The notes under the pieces were generated by a model. The model did not search any database. It saw only the letters and a program-made list of their open reading frames with translations, and was not told the DNA's origin. A program made the position numbers and the translations under genes. A DNA stretch of 64,000 bases from Actinomycetes bacterium (lineage in GTDB: Bacteria > Actinomycetota > Actinomycetes > Nanopelagicales > Nanopelagicaceae). Location: positions 1 through 64,000 of the forward strand of contig JANYCW010000005.1 in assembly GCA_025360085.1 (NCBI GenBank), in the 5' to 3' direction. Shown piece by piece: positions 47,081 through 55,298 of the stretch; position 1 is the first letter of the stretch, and every line of letters begins with the position of its first letter.

Positions 47081-47632
47081 CTATGAATACATGTGCTTGG
47101 CAAGCACGCCGATGAATGGAAGATTACGATATTTTTCGTCAAAATCGAGCCCATATCCAACCACGAATTCCGGTGAAATCTCGAAGCCTACGTATTTCAC
47201 ATCAACGGCCACCTTAGCCGCATCTGGTTTACGAAGAATTGAAAGAATCTCAACATTTTGCGCACCGCGTGATTCAAGATTTGCTTTGAGCCATGAGAGT
47301 GTTAAACCCGAATCGATAATGTCTTCGACGATGAGAACATTACGCCCCGTGATATCTCGATCTAAATCTTTAAGAATTCGGACGACTCCACTTGATTTGG
47401 TCCCTGAGCCATACGATGAAACGGCCATCCAATCCATTTCTACGTGGCGTTGCAGCGCACGAGACAGATCGGCCATCGCCATAATTGCGCCTTTTAATAC
47501 GCCGATTAAAATGAGATCTTTACCTTCATAATCTTTATCGATGCGTGCGGCAAGCTCTTTAATCTTTGCCTGCAAATCCTCTTGCGTTACTACAACGCGT
47601 TCGATCTCATCTTCAATGTGCATTAAATCCAC
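47081..47632 (-). CDS. hpt: Hypoxanthine phosphoribosyltransferase
   Basis: Purine salvage enzyme, hypoxanthine or guanine plus PRPP to IMP or GMP. The 183-aa product has the PRPP motif VLIVEDIIDSGLTLSWL, the flexible-loop pair MDWMAVSSYG and the closing VGYGLDFDEKYRNLPFIG. The start is GTG at 47632 with GGAG 5 nt upstream. It lies between tilS and ftsH, the standard actinobacterial order. Confidence 0.96.
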   Translation of the reverse strand: MDLMHIEDEIERVVVTQEDLQAKIKELAARIDKDYEGKDLILIGVLKGAIMAMADLSRALQRHVEMDWMAVSSYGSGTKSSGVVRILKDLDRDITGRNVLIVEDIIDSGLTLSWLKANLESRGAQNVEILSILRKPDAAKVAVDVKYVGFEISPEFVVGYGLDFDEKYRNLPFIGVLAKHMYS

Positions 47633-47648
47633 GAAGGCTCCCTCTGGG

Positions 47649-48605
47649 TCAGTTACGTAAGAGCGAAAGTCTGCCCGAAAAACGCTCTACCTTGACACCA
47701 CCTGGCAGGTGAGCGGCCCCCTGTCCCCTCCACGATGTGATTAATGCCTCAACTGCCAGTACATGGTCGGCTGAAATTGAGCCTGTTGGAGCCCCAGCGG
47801 CGTAAATTGCTCTACGGATAACCCTGCTTCGAATCGCTGGCGGCAGAGAGGCAAGATGCCCACACTCCAAATCAGCCAGATTTAATGGTGTCATTTCTCG
47901 CTCTGCCCAAGCATCGAGAGCATCGGCGTCTTGGCGCAAAAGTTCGGCGCTACGAGCTAGCGCCTCGGAAATTCCCGGACCAATAGCGTTTTCAAGGGCT
48001 GGAATCGCATCAAGCCGGACGCGCACGCGTGCAAAACTTCTATCTTTATTGTGCGGATCATGCCAAACATTTAATCCAACTTCTTTGCAAAGCTCCTGCG
48101 TCTGTTCCCGTGTAATTGAGAGAAGTGGGCGCAGATATTTCTCATTAACACTTGCCATACCCGAAAGCGAGCGCGTTCCCGAACCACGCGCTAAACCCAG
48201 TAAGACCGTTTCGGCTTGATCATCACGCGTATGACCTAAAAATATTGCAACGGCATTTAATTTTTTCGCCACTACATTCAATGCCTCATATCGTGCCTTG
48301 CGCGCAGATGCCTCTAAGCCCTCAGTGACTTCAACAGTAACTTTTTCAATCGTAGTTTCGATTCCTAACGATTTCATCGCTTCAACAACGTTCGCAGCTT
48401 GACTTGATGATGCTAGTTGGAGTTGATGGTCAACAGTCACAGCGTGAAGACTTATCGCAAATTTTGGAGCTTCGCGTGATAGGGCATAGGCGAGCGCCAA
48501 TGAATCAGCGCCACCAGAGACGGCAACGAGAACAAGGTCACCGGCTTCAAAACTTTCCAGTTGCATACGTACTGCGCTTCTAATTGCCAACGCATTCGAA
48601 TTCAT
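47649..48605 (-). CDS. tilS: tRNA(Ile)-lysidine synthase
   Basis: Modifies C34 of the CAU-anticodon tRNA-Ile to lysidine. The 318-aa product has the PP-loop VAVSGGADSLALAYAL (residues ~27-42), HLRDD-like FLGHTRDDQAETVL and PLLSITREQT. The C-terminal substrate-binding domain is short, as in other actinobacteria. TAGTCT plus 6 nt precedes the ATG and overlaps the stop of the upstream NlpC/P60 gene. Confidence 0.94.
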   Translation of the reverse strand: MNSNALAIRSAVRMQLESFEAGDLVLVAVSGGADSLALAYALSREAPKFAISLHAVTVDHQLQLASSSQAANVVEAMKSLGIETTIEKVTVEVTEGLEASARKARYEALNVVAKKLNAVAIFLGHTRDDQAETVLLGLARGSGTRSLSGMASVNEKYLRPLLSITREQTQELCKEVGLNVWHDPHNKDRSFARVRVRLDAIPALENAIGPGISEALARSAELLRQDADALDAWAEREMTPLNLADLECGHLASLPPAIRSRVIRRAIYAAGAPTGSISADHVLAVEALITSWRGQGAAHLPGGVKVERFSGRLSLLRN

Positions 48606-48611
48606 ATGCTC

Positions 48612-48617
48612 AGACTA
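48612..48617 (-). promoter_or_regulatory. Candidate -10 element of tilS
   Basis: Minus strand reads TAGTCT, GAGCAT, ATG. The hexamer contains the last codons of the upstream gene, including its TAG stop. Confidence 0.45.
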
Positions 48618-49817
48618 GACCCGACCACCAAATGGCATAAGACCTTTAACGCTGTATATGCTCGAGAAGAGCAGGCCTGCATTCTTAGAATTTGCCTCCC
48701 ACATCATGCCGTTTCCTGCATAAATCGACATGTGATGGATAGTTGAGATTGTGCCTTTATATGAATAGAACAAAAGATCGCCTGGTACAAGATCATTGAG
48801 TGAAACATGCTTGGTATAACCCGAATACAGCGCAGAGTTTAGTCGATCCCAATTCGGCCAGTTCAGACCAGCGAAACGATACGCTGCATAGACAAGCCCA
48901 GAGCAATCATAAGTATTTGGTCCCTGTGTTCCCCATACATATGGTTTGCGCGCTAAAACCTGTTTCTTGGCAAACTCAACGGCTTTTAAACGTTGAGTCT
49001 CAGTAGTTCTGATTGTCGAGCGGCCTTTAAAACCAATATCTGGCCATATCTTGGACTGTCCTTGAGTTTGTTCGGCTTGATTTGCTTGAGCCTCTTCTAA
49101 GAGTGCGAGTTGGCGCTGTTGCTCAAGCGTGACTCTGAATTTTTGCGCGCTTAATAACTCTCTCATAAGCTGATCTTGAATTGCTTGTAACTTTGCTACT
49201 TCCTGCTCTTGCTGGACCTTTGCATCATCGGCAATTTTCTTTGCTGCGGCAACTTTGTCAGTGGCTTTTTGTTGCGCAAGTTTTGTCGCAATAGCTTCTC
49301 TTTTTGCGGCCATTGCAATGACTTCGGCCGCCTTGAATCTATCAAGTGCAACCGCATTCTTAGATCCCAATGTACTTAAAGTACTGATTTGATCAATTAA
49401 ATCTTGTGGGCCATTTGCATTGAGTAAAGGTTCAATGTCACTCATACTGCCACCTAAAATATATGCACTAGATGCAAGTTTGCCTATTACTCGATGCGCC
49501 TCATTTACAGCCGCTGCCGTTTCGGCGGCATACTTTGCGGCTTCACGAGTCGCAATTTCAGCCATCGTTAACTCTCTTTGTGCCTTTACATAGAGAGCCT
49601 TGGCAATAACTGCTTTTGCGGTAAGTGCGCGCAAGCTTTGATTTGCTGCAGCTAACTTTGCCGCTTGGGCCTCGGCCACTATTTTCTTGGCCGCTTCAAT
49701 TTTCTTCGCTGTCTCAATTTGAGCCAACGTTGGTTTCGGAGTCTTTGCCATAGCAGGCACAGTCGTGAGCGCCAAAGCAAAAGTGAGAGCAAGAGAAATC
49801 GCTCTAGATTTTTTCAA
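48615..49817 (-). CDS. Secreted NlpC/P60 peptidoglycan endopeptidase with coiled-coil region
   Basis: Cell-wall hydrolase of the RipA/P60 type. TTG at 49817 with GGAGG 7 nt upstream is the likely start (400 aa); it gives a signal peptide (LKKSRAISLALTFALALTTVPAMA). Residues ~30-240 are Ala/Lys/Gln-rich coiled coil. The catalytic domain has Cys in YDCSGLVYAAYRFAG (~305) and His in STIHHMSIYAGNGMMW (~350). The coiled coil probably regulates the enzyme, as in D,L-endopeptidases of actinobacteria. In mycobacteria tilS is next to dacB; here this gene intervenes. Confidence 0.9.
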   Translation of the reverse strand: MKKSRAISLALTFALALTTVPAMAKTPKPTLAQIETAKKIEAAKKIVAEAQAAKLAAANQSLRALTAKAVIAKALYVKAQRELTMAEIATREAAKYAAETAAAVNEAHRVIGKLASSAYILGGSMSDIEPLLNANGPQDLIDQISTLSTLGSKNAVALDRFKAAEVIAMAAKREAIATKLAQQKATDKVAAAKKIADDAKVQQEQEVAKLQAIQDQLMRELLSAQKFRVTLEQQRQLALLEEAQANQAEQTQGQSKIWPDIGFKGRSTIRTTETQRLKAVEFAKKQVLARKPYVWGTQGPNTYDCSGLVYAAYRFAGLNWPNWDRLNSALYSGYTKHVSLNDLVPGDLLFYSYKGTISTIHHMSIYAGNGMMWEANSKNAGLLFSSIYSVKGLMPFGGRV

Positions 49818-49891
49818 TTCAAAACCTCCGGTAGAAGGCTCCAAGAATAATTGAAGGCTCCAAAAAAAATGCAAATTAGCCTTGAGTGTCT

Positions 49892-50698
49892 TTAATTAGA
49901 TACATCACGGCGCACAAATAGGAATGATGCAACTACTGCCCCAACAGCGACATATATTCCACCCACCAATAGGGCATGGGAGTATTCAATTCCTGTTGTC
50001 ATACCACGTGGTTTTCCCCCAGAGGCAATGGCTGCAAGTTGCGCTCCGGGCATCCAGTCTTGTAACGAGTTCTTGACGGCAATTAATAGATTCTCAACAA
50101 TCAATAGCCACAAAACGCCAAACGAGATTGCACTGATTGGAGAGCGCAATAGTAGACCTAAAACCATTCCGATTGTTCCAAAACCAATAACAGAAATAAT
50201 TATGTTAATAAAAGTTGTAAGCAATGCATGACGGCCGTCGGCTCCAAACCATAAATCAGTGGAAACTTTTGCCCTAGGTGCTAGGAGTATTGATGCAGTT
50301 ACGCTTATAATGCCTGAAAGAATAATCATCACAAGCGCGAATAATTTCATTGCAATAAATTTTCCAGCCAGAACTCGCATTCGTCCCGGTTGGCGAACTA
50401 AAATGTTGCGCAAGGTTCCATAGGTGTATTCCTGCGCGGTTTGTGCAGCAAATACGCAGAGCGCGATTATCCCGAGAAATCCTCCCACACTGCTGAATCC
50501 TTGAACCCCACCAGTTGCTAGGCCGAGGACATCGCGACCAACCACGCGACCACGATCAGAGTTTCCATCGGGAGAATCAATCAGTAAAAAAAGAAGTGAA
50601 GAGAAAAGTGCGCTAAAAAAAACTACAGCTCCCATGGTTCCAAAAAAAAGTGTTGGCCTGCGTAATTTACGCAGCTCAGAAAACGCGACGTTCCACAT
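49892..50698 (-). CDS. ABC transporter permease (ABC-2 type)
   Basis: A 268-aa membrane component with about six helices, for example VVFFSALFSSLLFLLI, FVVFAAQ-like IIALCVFAAQ and VGGIYVAVGAVVASFLF. The segment AQTAQEYTYGTLRNILVRQPGR is characteristic of ABC-2 permeases that pair with DrrA/CcmA-type ATPases. It starts on the stop of the ATPase gene (TAATG). The substrate is unknown. Confidence 0.88.
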   Translation of the reverse strand: MWNVAFSELRKLRRPTLFFGTMGAVVFFSALFSSLLFLLIDSPDGNSDRGRVVGRDVLGLATGGVQGFSSVGGFLGIIALCVFAAQTAQEYTYGTLRNILVRQPGRMRVLAGKFIAMKLFALVMIILSGIISVTASILLAPRAKVSTDLWFGADGRHALLTTFINIIISVIGFGTIGMVLGLLLRSPISAISFGVLWLLIVENLLIAVKNSLQDWMPGAQLAAIASGGKPRGMTTGIEYSHALLVGGIYVAVGAVVASFLFVRRDVSN

Positions 50699-51603
50699 TA
50701 TTTTTCACCTGTCATTTCAAAGAAGGTCTCTTCAAGATTTGGAAGTTGTGGCGTCAACTGGGATAACGTGATTCCAGCTTCAAATGCGGCGCGGTTTAGA
50801 TCAAGCGCCCATCTAGCCGGACCTTCAACATGCACGGCGCCACCTCGAATCATTGCACGATGCCCCGCCGCCTGAGCAATTGCCAATAATGTTTCTAACT
50901 CTCCATCATGTGCGCCTTTGGCAATAATGACGGGTTGTTGATCCAGCATTAAGTCACTCATCTTGCCGGTGAATACAACTTCACCTTTACGCAACATCAC
51001 TAAGTAGTCACTAATAAGTTCGAGTTCGGATAGAAGGTGAGAGGAGACAAAGACTGAAGTACCTTCATTAGCTAACGCGCGCAGAAGTGTACGAACCTCT
51101 TGAATACCCTCTGGATCTAAACCATTTGTCGGTTCGTCCAACATTAATAGTTTTGGATCAGGCAGGAGAGCAGCTGCGATTCCTAGCCGCTGCTTCATTC
51201 CAAATGAATAGGTCTTGTACTTTGACTTAGCGCGATCGCCCAGACCAACTTGTTCAAGCAATCCTTGAACCCGATTTGTTGAAAATCCCCCAAGTATTGC
51301 TAAATAATTTAAATTCTCTTTTCCGCTCAACGCGGGATAAAACGCTGGACCTTCAATCATCGCTCCTACCCTTGGCAGGTATTTCTCGGGGTGCTTGATT
51401 GATTCACCTAAAATTTCACCGCTACCCCCGGTGGGAGTAATTAATCCTAAAAGCATCCGCATGGTGGTGGTCTTACCTGAACCATTAGGTCCAACGAAAC
51501 CACAAATAGTCCCAAGTGGCACTTCAAAAGTTGCATGGGATACGGCCATGCGCTCACCGTATTTTTTACTTAGATTAGAAACAGAAATTGCCGTCTTAGA
51601 CAT
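50698..51603 (-). CDS. ABC transporter ATP-binding protein
   Basis: ATPase partner of the ABC-2 permease. Walker A GPNGSGKTTTMRMLLGL, signature YSFGMKQRLGIAAALL, Walker B LLMLDEPTNGLDPEG and the switch His in SSHLLSEL are all present. The ORF track extends to 51657, but MSKTAISVSNLSKKYG at 51603 fits the family N-terminus and avoids overlap with metZ, giving 301 aa. The C-terminal ~90 residues form a regulatory extension typical of exporters. Confidence 0.93.
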   Translation of the reverse strand: MSKTAISVSNLSKKYGERMAVSHATFEVPLGTICGFVGPNGSGKTTTMRMLLGLITPTGGSGEILGESIKHPEKYLPRVGAMIEGPAFYPALSGKENLNYLAILGGFSTNRVQGLLEQVGLGDRAKSKYKTYSFGMKQRLGIAAALLPDPKLLMLDEPTNGLDPEGIQEVRTLLRALANEGTSVFVSSHLLSELELISDYLVMLRKGEVVFTGKMSDLMLDQQPVIIAKGAHDGELETLLAIAQAAGHRAMIRGGAVHVEGPARWALDLNRAAFEAGITLSQLTPQLPNLEETFFEMTGEK

Positions 51604-51626
51604 AGGTCTAACTCTGCCACAATTGA

Positions 51627-52847
51627 GTGGTGAGTACACCATGGGGCTATCGCCCACTTAACGCGCGCGAGGCACCTACATGGCAGCTCCACCCACAAAC
51701 ACATGCCGTACGTGCAGGGCTTGCGCGCTCAGGTTTTGGCGAGACTTCCGAGGCTCTTTATTTAAATAGCGGTTTTACTTATTCAACTGCTGAAGAGGCC
51801 TTTGATTCTTTTGCGGATGAAACCGACCACTTTCTATATAGCCGTTTTCATAACCCCACGATTGCAATGTTCGAGCAACGCTTAGCCGCCATTGAAGGCG
51901 CGGATTATTGCGTAGCTACGGGATCCGGAATGTCGGCAATGTTTTCCTCCCTCGCCTGCCTTGTAGAGCAAGGTGACCATGTTGTTGCATCTGCGTCAAT
52001 GTTTTCTTCATGTCATGTGGTAATCACCGAGTTCTTGCCTAAGTGGGGCGTAACTTTCGAACTAGTAAAAGGCAATGACCCTTCAGTATGGGCGAGGGCG
52101 TTGAGTAAACCAACGAAAGCCGTCTTTATCGAGACACCAAGTAATCCCCTCATGGATATTGTTGATATTGCAATGGTGAGCGATTTGGCGCATAAAGTAG
52201 GTGCCACAGTAATCGTCGATAACGTAATGGCATCTCCAGTCCTTCAAAAACCTTTGCAACTCGGTGCTGATGTTGTGATGTATTCGGCGACAAAACATAT
52301 TGATGGGCAAGGTCGAGTTCTAGCCGGTGCGATTCTCGGTTCATCTTCTTATATTCATGAAAAGTTAATACCTTTTACTCGACACAGCGGACCATCACTT
52401 AGTCCCTTCAATGCGTGGGTGTTGGTTAAATCCCTCGAAACAATGCATTTGCGCGTCGAACGAATGGTGGCAAATGCCCAGCTGATTGCTGAATACCTAG
52501 AGGCCCGTTCTGAAATTAAAGCAGTCCGTTTTCCAGGCCTTAAATCCCATCCCGATTACGAACTCGCCATGAAGCAGATGAGTGGTGGCGGAACCACAAT
52601 TGGAATTGAATTTATTGGCGATCAAAGTGCTGTTTTTACCTTTATGAATCGGTTGAGAATTATTGATATCTCTAACAATTTAGGTGATAGTAAATCACTC
52701 ATCACTCATCCTGCTACATCTACGCACCGGCGGTTGACTCCAGAAGTTCAAGCTGAAATGGGAATCACGCCTTCAGTTTTGCGCTTATCTGTTGGACTAG
52801 AGCATTCAAGTGACTTGATAAAAGATTTAGATCAAGCGCTCAACTGA
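51627..52847 (+). CDS. metZ: O-succinylhomoserine sulfhydrylase (MetZ)
   Basis: PLP enzyme making homocysteine from an activated homoserine and sulfide. The 406-aa sequence follows actinobacterial MetZ: SGFTYSTAEEAFDSF, YSRFHNPTIAMFEQRL, ATGSGMSAMF, ETPSNPLMDIVDI, the PLP Lys in YSATKHIDGQGRVLAG (K~222) and ISNNLGDSKSLITHPATSTH. The start is GTG at 51627 or 51630; no ATG is available. It diverges from the ABC ATPase with about 23 bp between them. The last 16 bp overlap ctaB. Confidence 0.92.
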   Translation: MVSTPWGYRPLNAREAPTWQLHPQTHAVRAGLARSGFGETSEALYLNSGFTYSTAEEAFDSFADETDHFLYSRFHNPTIAMFEQRLAAIEGADYCVATGSGMSAMFSSLACLVEQGDHVVASASMFSSCHVVITEFLPKWGVTFELVKGNDPSVWARALSKPTKAVFIETPSNPLMDIVDIAMVSDLAHKVGATVIVDNVMASPVLQKPLQLGADVVMYSATKHIDGQGRVLAGAILGSSSYIHEKLIPFTRHSGPSLSPFNAWVLVKSLETMHLRVERMVANAQLIAEYLEARSEIKAVRFPGLKSHPDYELAMKQMSGGGTTIGIEFIGDQSAVFTFMNRLRIIDISNNLGDSKSLITHPATSTHRRLTPEVQAEMGITPSVLRLSVGLEHSSDLIKDLDQALN

Positions 52848-53701
52848 GCAACAACGAGTACCACAGAAAGAAGACTTAAATAAGTAATTGACCAATTAAA
52901 AATCTTTCCTGCCGTTTTCCCATAATCGGGAGAGCTCTCCTTGAGGGAAAGAAGTTCACGGGCAAAGACCAGACCTAGCAAGACTGTGACGACAAGTGAC
53001 CAGATTGGCAACGTTGCCGCAAGAATTAACCATATTGAAGATGCAATCATCAAAATCGTGTGAAACCACATCGCGCGATGCACCACAGCTTTAGTCGCAA
53101 CGACTGGAAGCATTGGGATTCCAGCAGCTAGGTAGTCATCTTTATATCTAATTGCTAGCGCCCAAAAGTGTGGAGGGGTCCAAAAGAAAATGACCATAAA
53201 AAATGCCAGTGCAGTCAATGAGAGTGAGTTAGTAACTGCCGCCCAGCCGATAAAGACTGGCATACACCCCGCTGCACCCCCCCAAACAATATTTTGGGAT
53301 GATCGCCGCTTAAGCCCAATCGTATACACCAGTACATAAAAAGTAATCGCAAGAAATGCAAAAAATGTTGCTAAAGGAGTTGTAAAAATCCAGAAAATAA
53401 TGAGAGATAAAATTCCAATTAACCTAGCAAATATTGTCGCATTTTTTTTGCTAATGGCGCCTGTTGCAGTTGGCCGCTTTGACGTGCGCGCCATTAACTT
53501 ATCGCTCTCACATTCAATTGCCATGTTGAAAGCATTCGCACTTCCAGCAGAAAGCGCCCCTGCAAAAATAGTTACGGCGACCAGCGAGAAGGAGGGCAAA
53601 CCCTTTGCCGCTAAAATCATGGCTGGTAAAGTAGTAACTAAAAGGAGTTCGACGACCCTAAGCTTCATCAACTCTATGTAGCCGCGCAGAACACTCATCA
53701 C
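52832..53701 (-). CDS. ctaB: Protoheme IX farnesyltransferase (heme O synthase)
   Basis: UbiA-family membrane enzyme that farnesylates heme for aa3-type oxidases. The 289-aa product has eight to nine helices. It carries the substrate motif NAFNMAIECESDKLMARTSKRP, where the family usually has NxxxDxxxD, and the second block FWTPPHFWALAIRYKDDYLAAGIPML. The start is GTG 53701, with TAAACT exactly 6 nt upstream, or ATG 53698. It overlaps convergent metZ by 16 bp. Confidence 0.95.
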   Translation of the reverse strand: MMSVLRGYIELMKLRVVELLLVTTLPAMILAAKGLPSFSLVAVTIFAGALSAGSANAFNMAIECESDKLMARTSKRPTATGAISKKNATIFARLIGILSLIIFWIFTTPLATFFAFLAITFYVLVYTIGLKRRSSQNIVWGGAAGCMPVFIGWAAVTNSLSLTALAFFMVIFFWTPPHFWALAIRYKDDYLAAGIPMLPVVATKAVVHRAMWFHTILMIASSIWLILAATLPIWSLVVTVLLGLVFARELLSLKESSPDYGKTAGKIFNWSITYLSLLSVVLVVAQLSA

Positions 53702-53707
53702 GGCCCA

Positions 53708-53713
53708 AGTTTA
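53708..53713 (-). promoter_or_regulatory. Candidate -10 element of ctaB
   Basis: Minus strand reads TAAACT, TGGGCC, GTG. If used, ctaB starts as a leaderless GTG message. Confidence 0.45.
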
Positions 53714-53790
53714 CACACCCTATTACCCATGGATTCACAGCACTTTCTCAAAGAGAATCACTATTTTCTCGCTAACGAAAGGAGCTTCCC

Positions 53791-54195
53791 ATGAAGTCCG
53801 TACAGAAGCCCGAATGGATAGCACTAGCCGATTCAGATAAATCAATGACTTCTCGCCGTCTATCGAGAGGTTTACCGATTCTAGCTATTGCGATAACTGC
53901 AGCAATCATTGGAGCTGGGAGTATCTTTGCTCAGCCTCAAGAGTTATCAGTGGCAAACGCCGAACCGATTTCAGTTGCAACAACGCAAAACTCACCGAAC
54001 GTTGAATCACCGGATTCTGATGTGTCAGATAGTGTGTCAGACACAACACAGAGTGCTGTCGATACAGACATTGCAACTTTGCCTACAAAAAGTCAGAGCG
54101 ATGAGGGCGCCGATGACGAAAGCATGGACGACAATAATGCGAGCGACGAAGGTACTGACGACAATGGTACTGATGACGAAGGTATCGACGACTGA
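53791..54195 (+). CDS. Single-pass membrane protein with acidic repeat tail, unknown
   Basis: A 134-aa protein with no recognised family. It has ~28 cytosolic residues, one hydrophobic helix (LPILAIAITAAIIGAGSIFA, ~30-49), then a Ser/Thr/Asp-rich outer region that becomes strongly acidic (repeats of DDEG, DDNG). Such tails are flexible and may bind cations. It has AAAGGAG 6 nt before the ATG, unlike the leaderless genes nearby. It precedes the broken beta-propeller gene in the same direction. The protein could also be read as a small lipoprotein-like or cell-wall-associated one, but no lipobox is present. Confidence 0.7.
   Translation: MKSVQKPEWIALADSDKSMTSRRLSRGLPILAIAITAAIIGAGSIFAQPQELSVANAEPISVATTQNSPNVESPDSDVSDSVSDTTQSAVDTDIATLPTKSQSDEGADDESMDDNNASDEGTDDNGTDDEGIDD
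54145..54195 (+). repeat. 15-nt tandem repeat coding for D-x-G-x-D pentapeptides
   Basis: Three imperfect units code for DEGTD, DNGTD and DEGID, with a final Asp before the stop. The repeat may change length by slippage. Confidence 0.65.
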
Positions 54196-54206
54196 TTTCT
54201 AACCAT

Positions 54207-54212
54207 TACAGT
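54207..54212 (+). promoter_or_regulatory. Candidate -10 element of the beta-propeller gene
   Basis: TACAGT, TAGAAG, ATG: 6-nt spacer to 54219. No Shine-Dalgarno sequence is seen. Confidence 0.45.
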
Positions 54213-54218
54213 TAGAAG

Positions 54219-55298
54219 ATGCGTCGCATTTCGGCAAATTTTCTACTTATAACATCACTCTGCGCCATTTCTATACCTGCGCAGAGTGATGTTATTTCAA
54301 GTGAAACAAAGATGTCCTTAGTAAAAACAATTACTGGATCAATTTCCCCGAAGTCGGTGCGCTCATCTGGAACCGGTCTAGTTAGCGCTCATAACATGAT
54401 GTACAACCACAGCGTAACAATCTATAACGCAGATACTTTTGAGTTAATCAAAACAATTACTGACTCGGTGCAACTATCTAAGTTTGGCTATTCAGAGTAT
54501 TCATCTATATTCAAAGGCGCACCTGTCGAAGGTTCGTACTCGCCCGACGGGAAATAGCTATATGTTACTAACTATGCAATGTATGGCAGAGGGTATAACC
54601 GAGAAGGTCACGACACGTGCTCTCCAGCGTCCCATTACGATACGAGCTTTCTCTACCGAATTAATTTGAATAGTTACGATATCGATTCCATTTATCCCGT
54701 TGGCTCAGTTCCAAAAGTTGTTGAAGTCACACCTGACAATAAATATGTTCTTGTTTCTAACTGGTGTTCATATGATTTAAAGATAATTTCAATCGAAGAT
54801 CAAAAGACGATTAAAACCATAAAAATCGGTCGCTACCCCAGAGGAATTGCTATCAGTAATGATAGTAGGACCGCATATGTCGCTGAAATGGGGAGGTCTC
54901 GCATACACGTCATCAATTTAGAAGACTTCTCGGTTTCCTACATACCCATCGGATTTAACCCACGCGCAATAGTTCTTTCCCCCGATAACTCCATGATGTA
55001 CGTGACTATGAATCTTTCAGGCAAGGTCGCATCTTGGAATTTGTTGGAAAACAAAGCCGGCAAATCAGTCGCAACCGGGAAAGCGGCACGATCAATAGCA
55101 ATTTCAAGTGATGGAACTGCTCTATTTGTTGTTAACTTTTCCAGCGGTACGGTGTCAAAGTTGCGCACCCGTGATATGAAAATTTTGCAAAATATTAAAG
55201 TTTGTAATGAGCCCATTGGCATTACATTTGACACACAAACACAACGTACGTGGGTAGCTTGTTATGGTGGATCTATCAAGGTTTTTGATAACAAGTAG
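54219..55298 (+). pseudogene. Secreted YVTN-type beta-propeller protein with one in-frame TAG
   Basis: The track lists two ORFs, 54219-54557 and 54579-55298, but they share one frame: codon 113 (54555-54557) is TAG inside SPDGK-stop-LYVTNY, the typical blade motif. Reading through gives a 359-residue protein with a signal peptide (MRRISANFLLITSLCAISIPAQS) and several propeller blades (TPDNKYVLVSNW, SNDSRTAYVAEM, SPDNSMMYVTMN, SSDGTALFVVNF). CAG to TAG is one transition. It could be a pseudogene, a sequencing error, a population variant or read-through. TAG is a normal stop elsewhere in the window (nuoF, resB), so recoding is unlikely. Confidence 0.8.

Noticed and set aside
54555-54557. Reassignment of TAG as a sense codon
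   Set aside because: nuoF, resB and other intact genes end in TAG at the expected position, so TAG is a normal stop.
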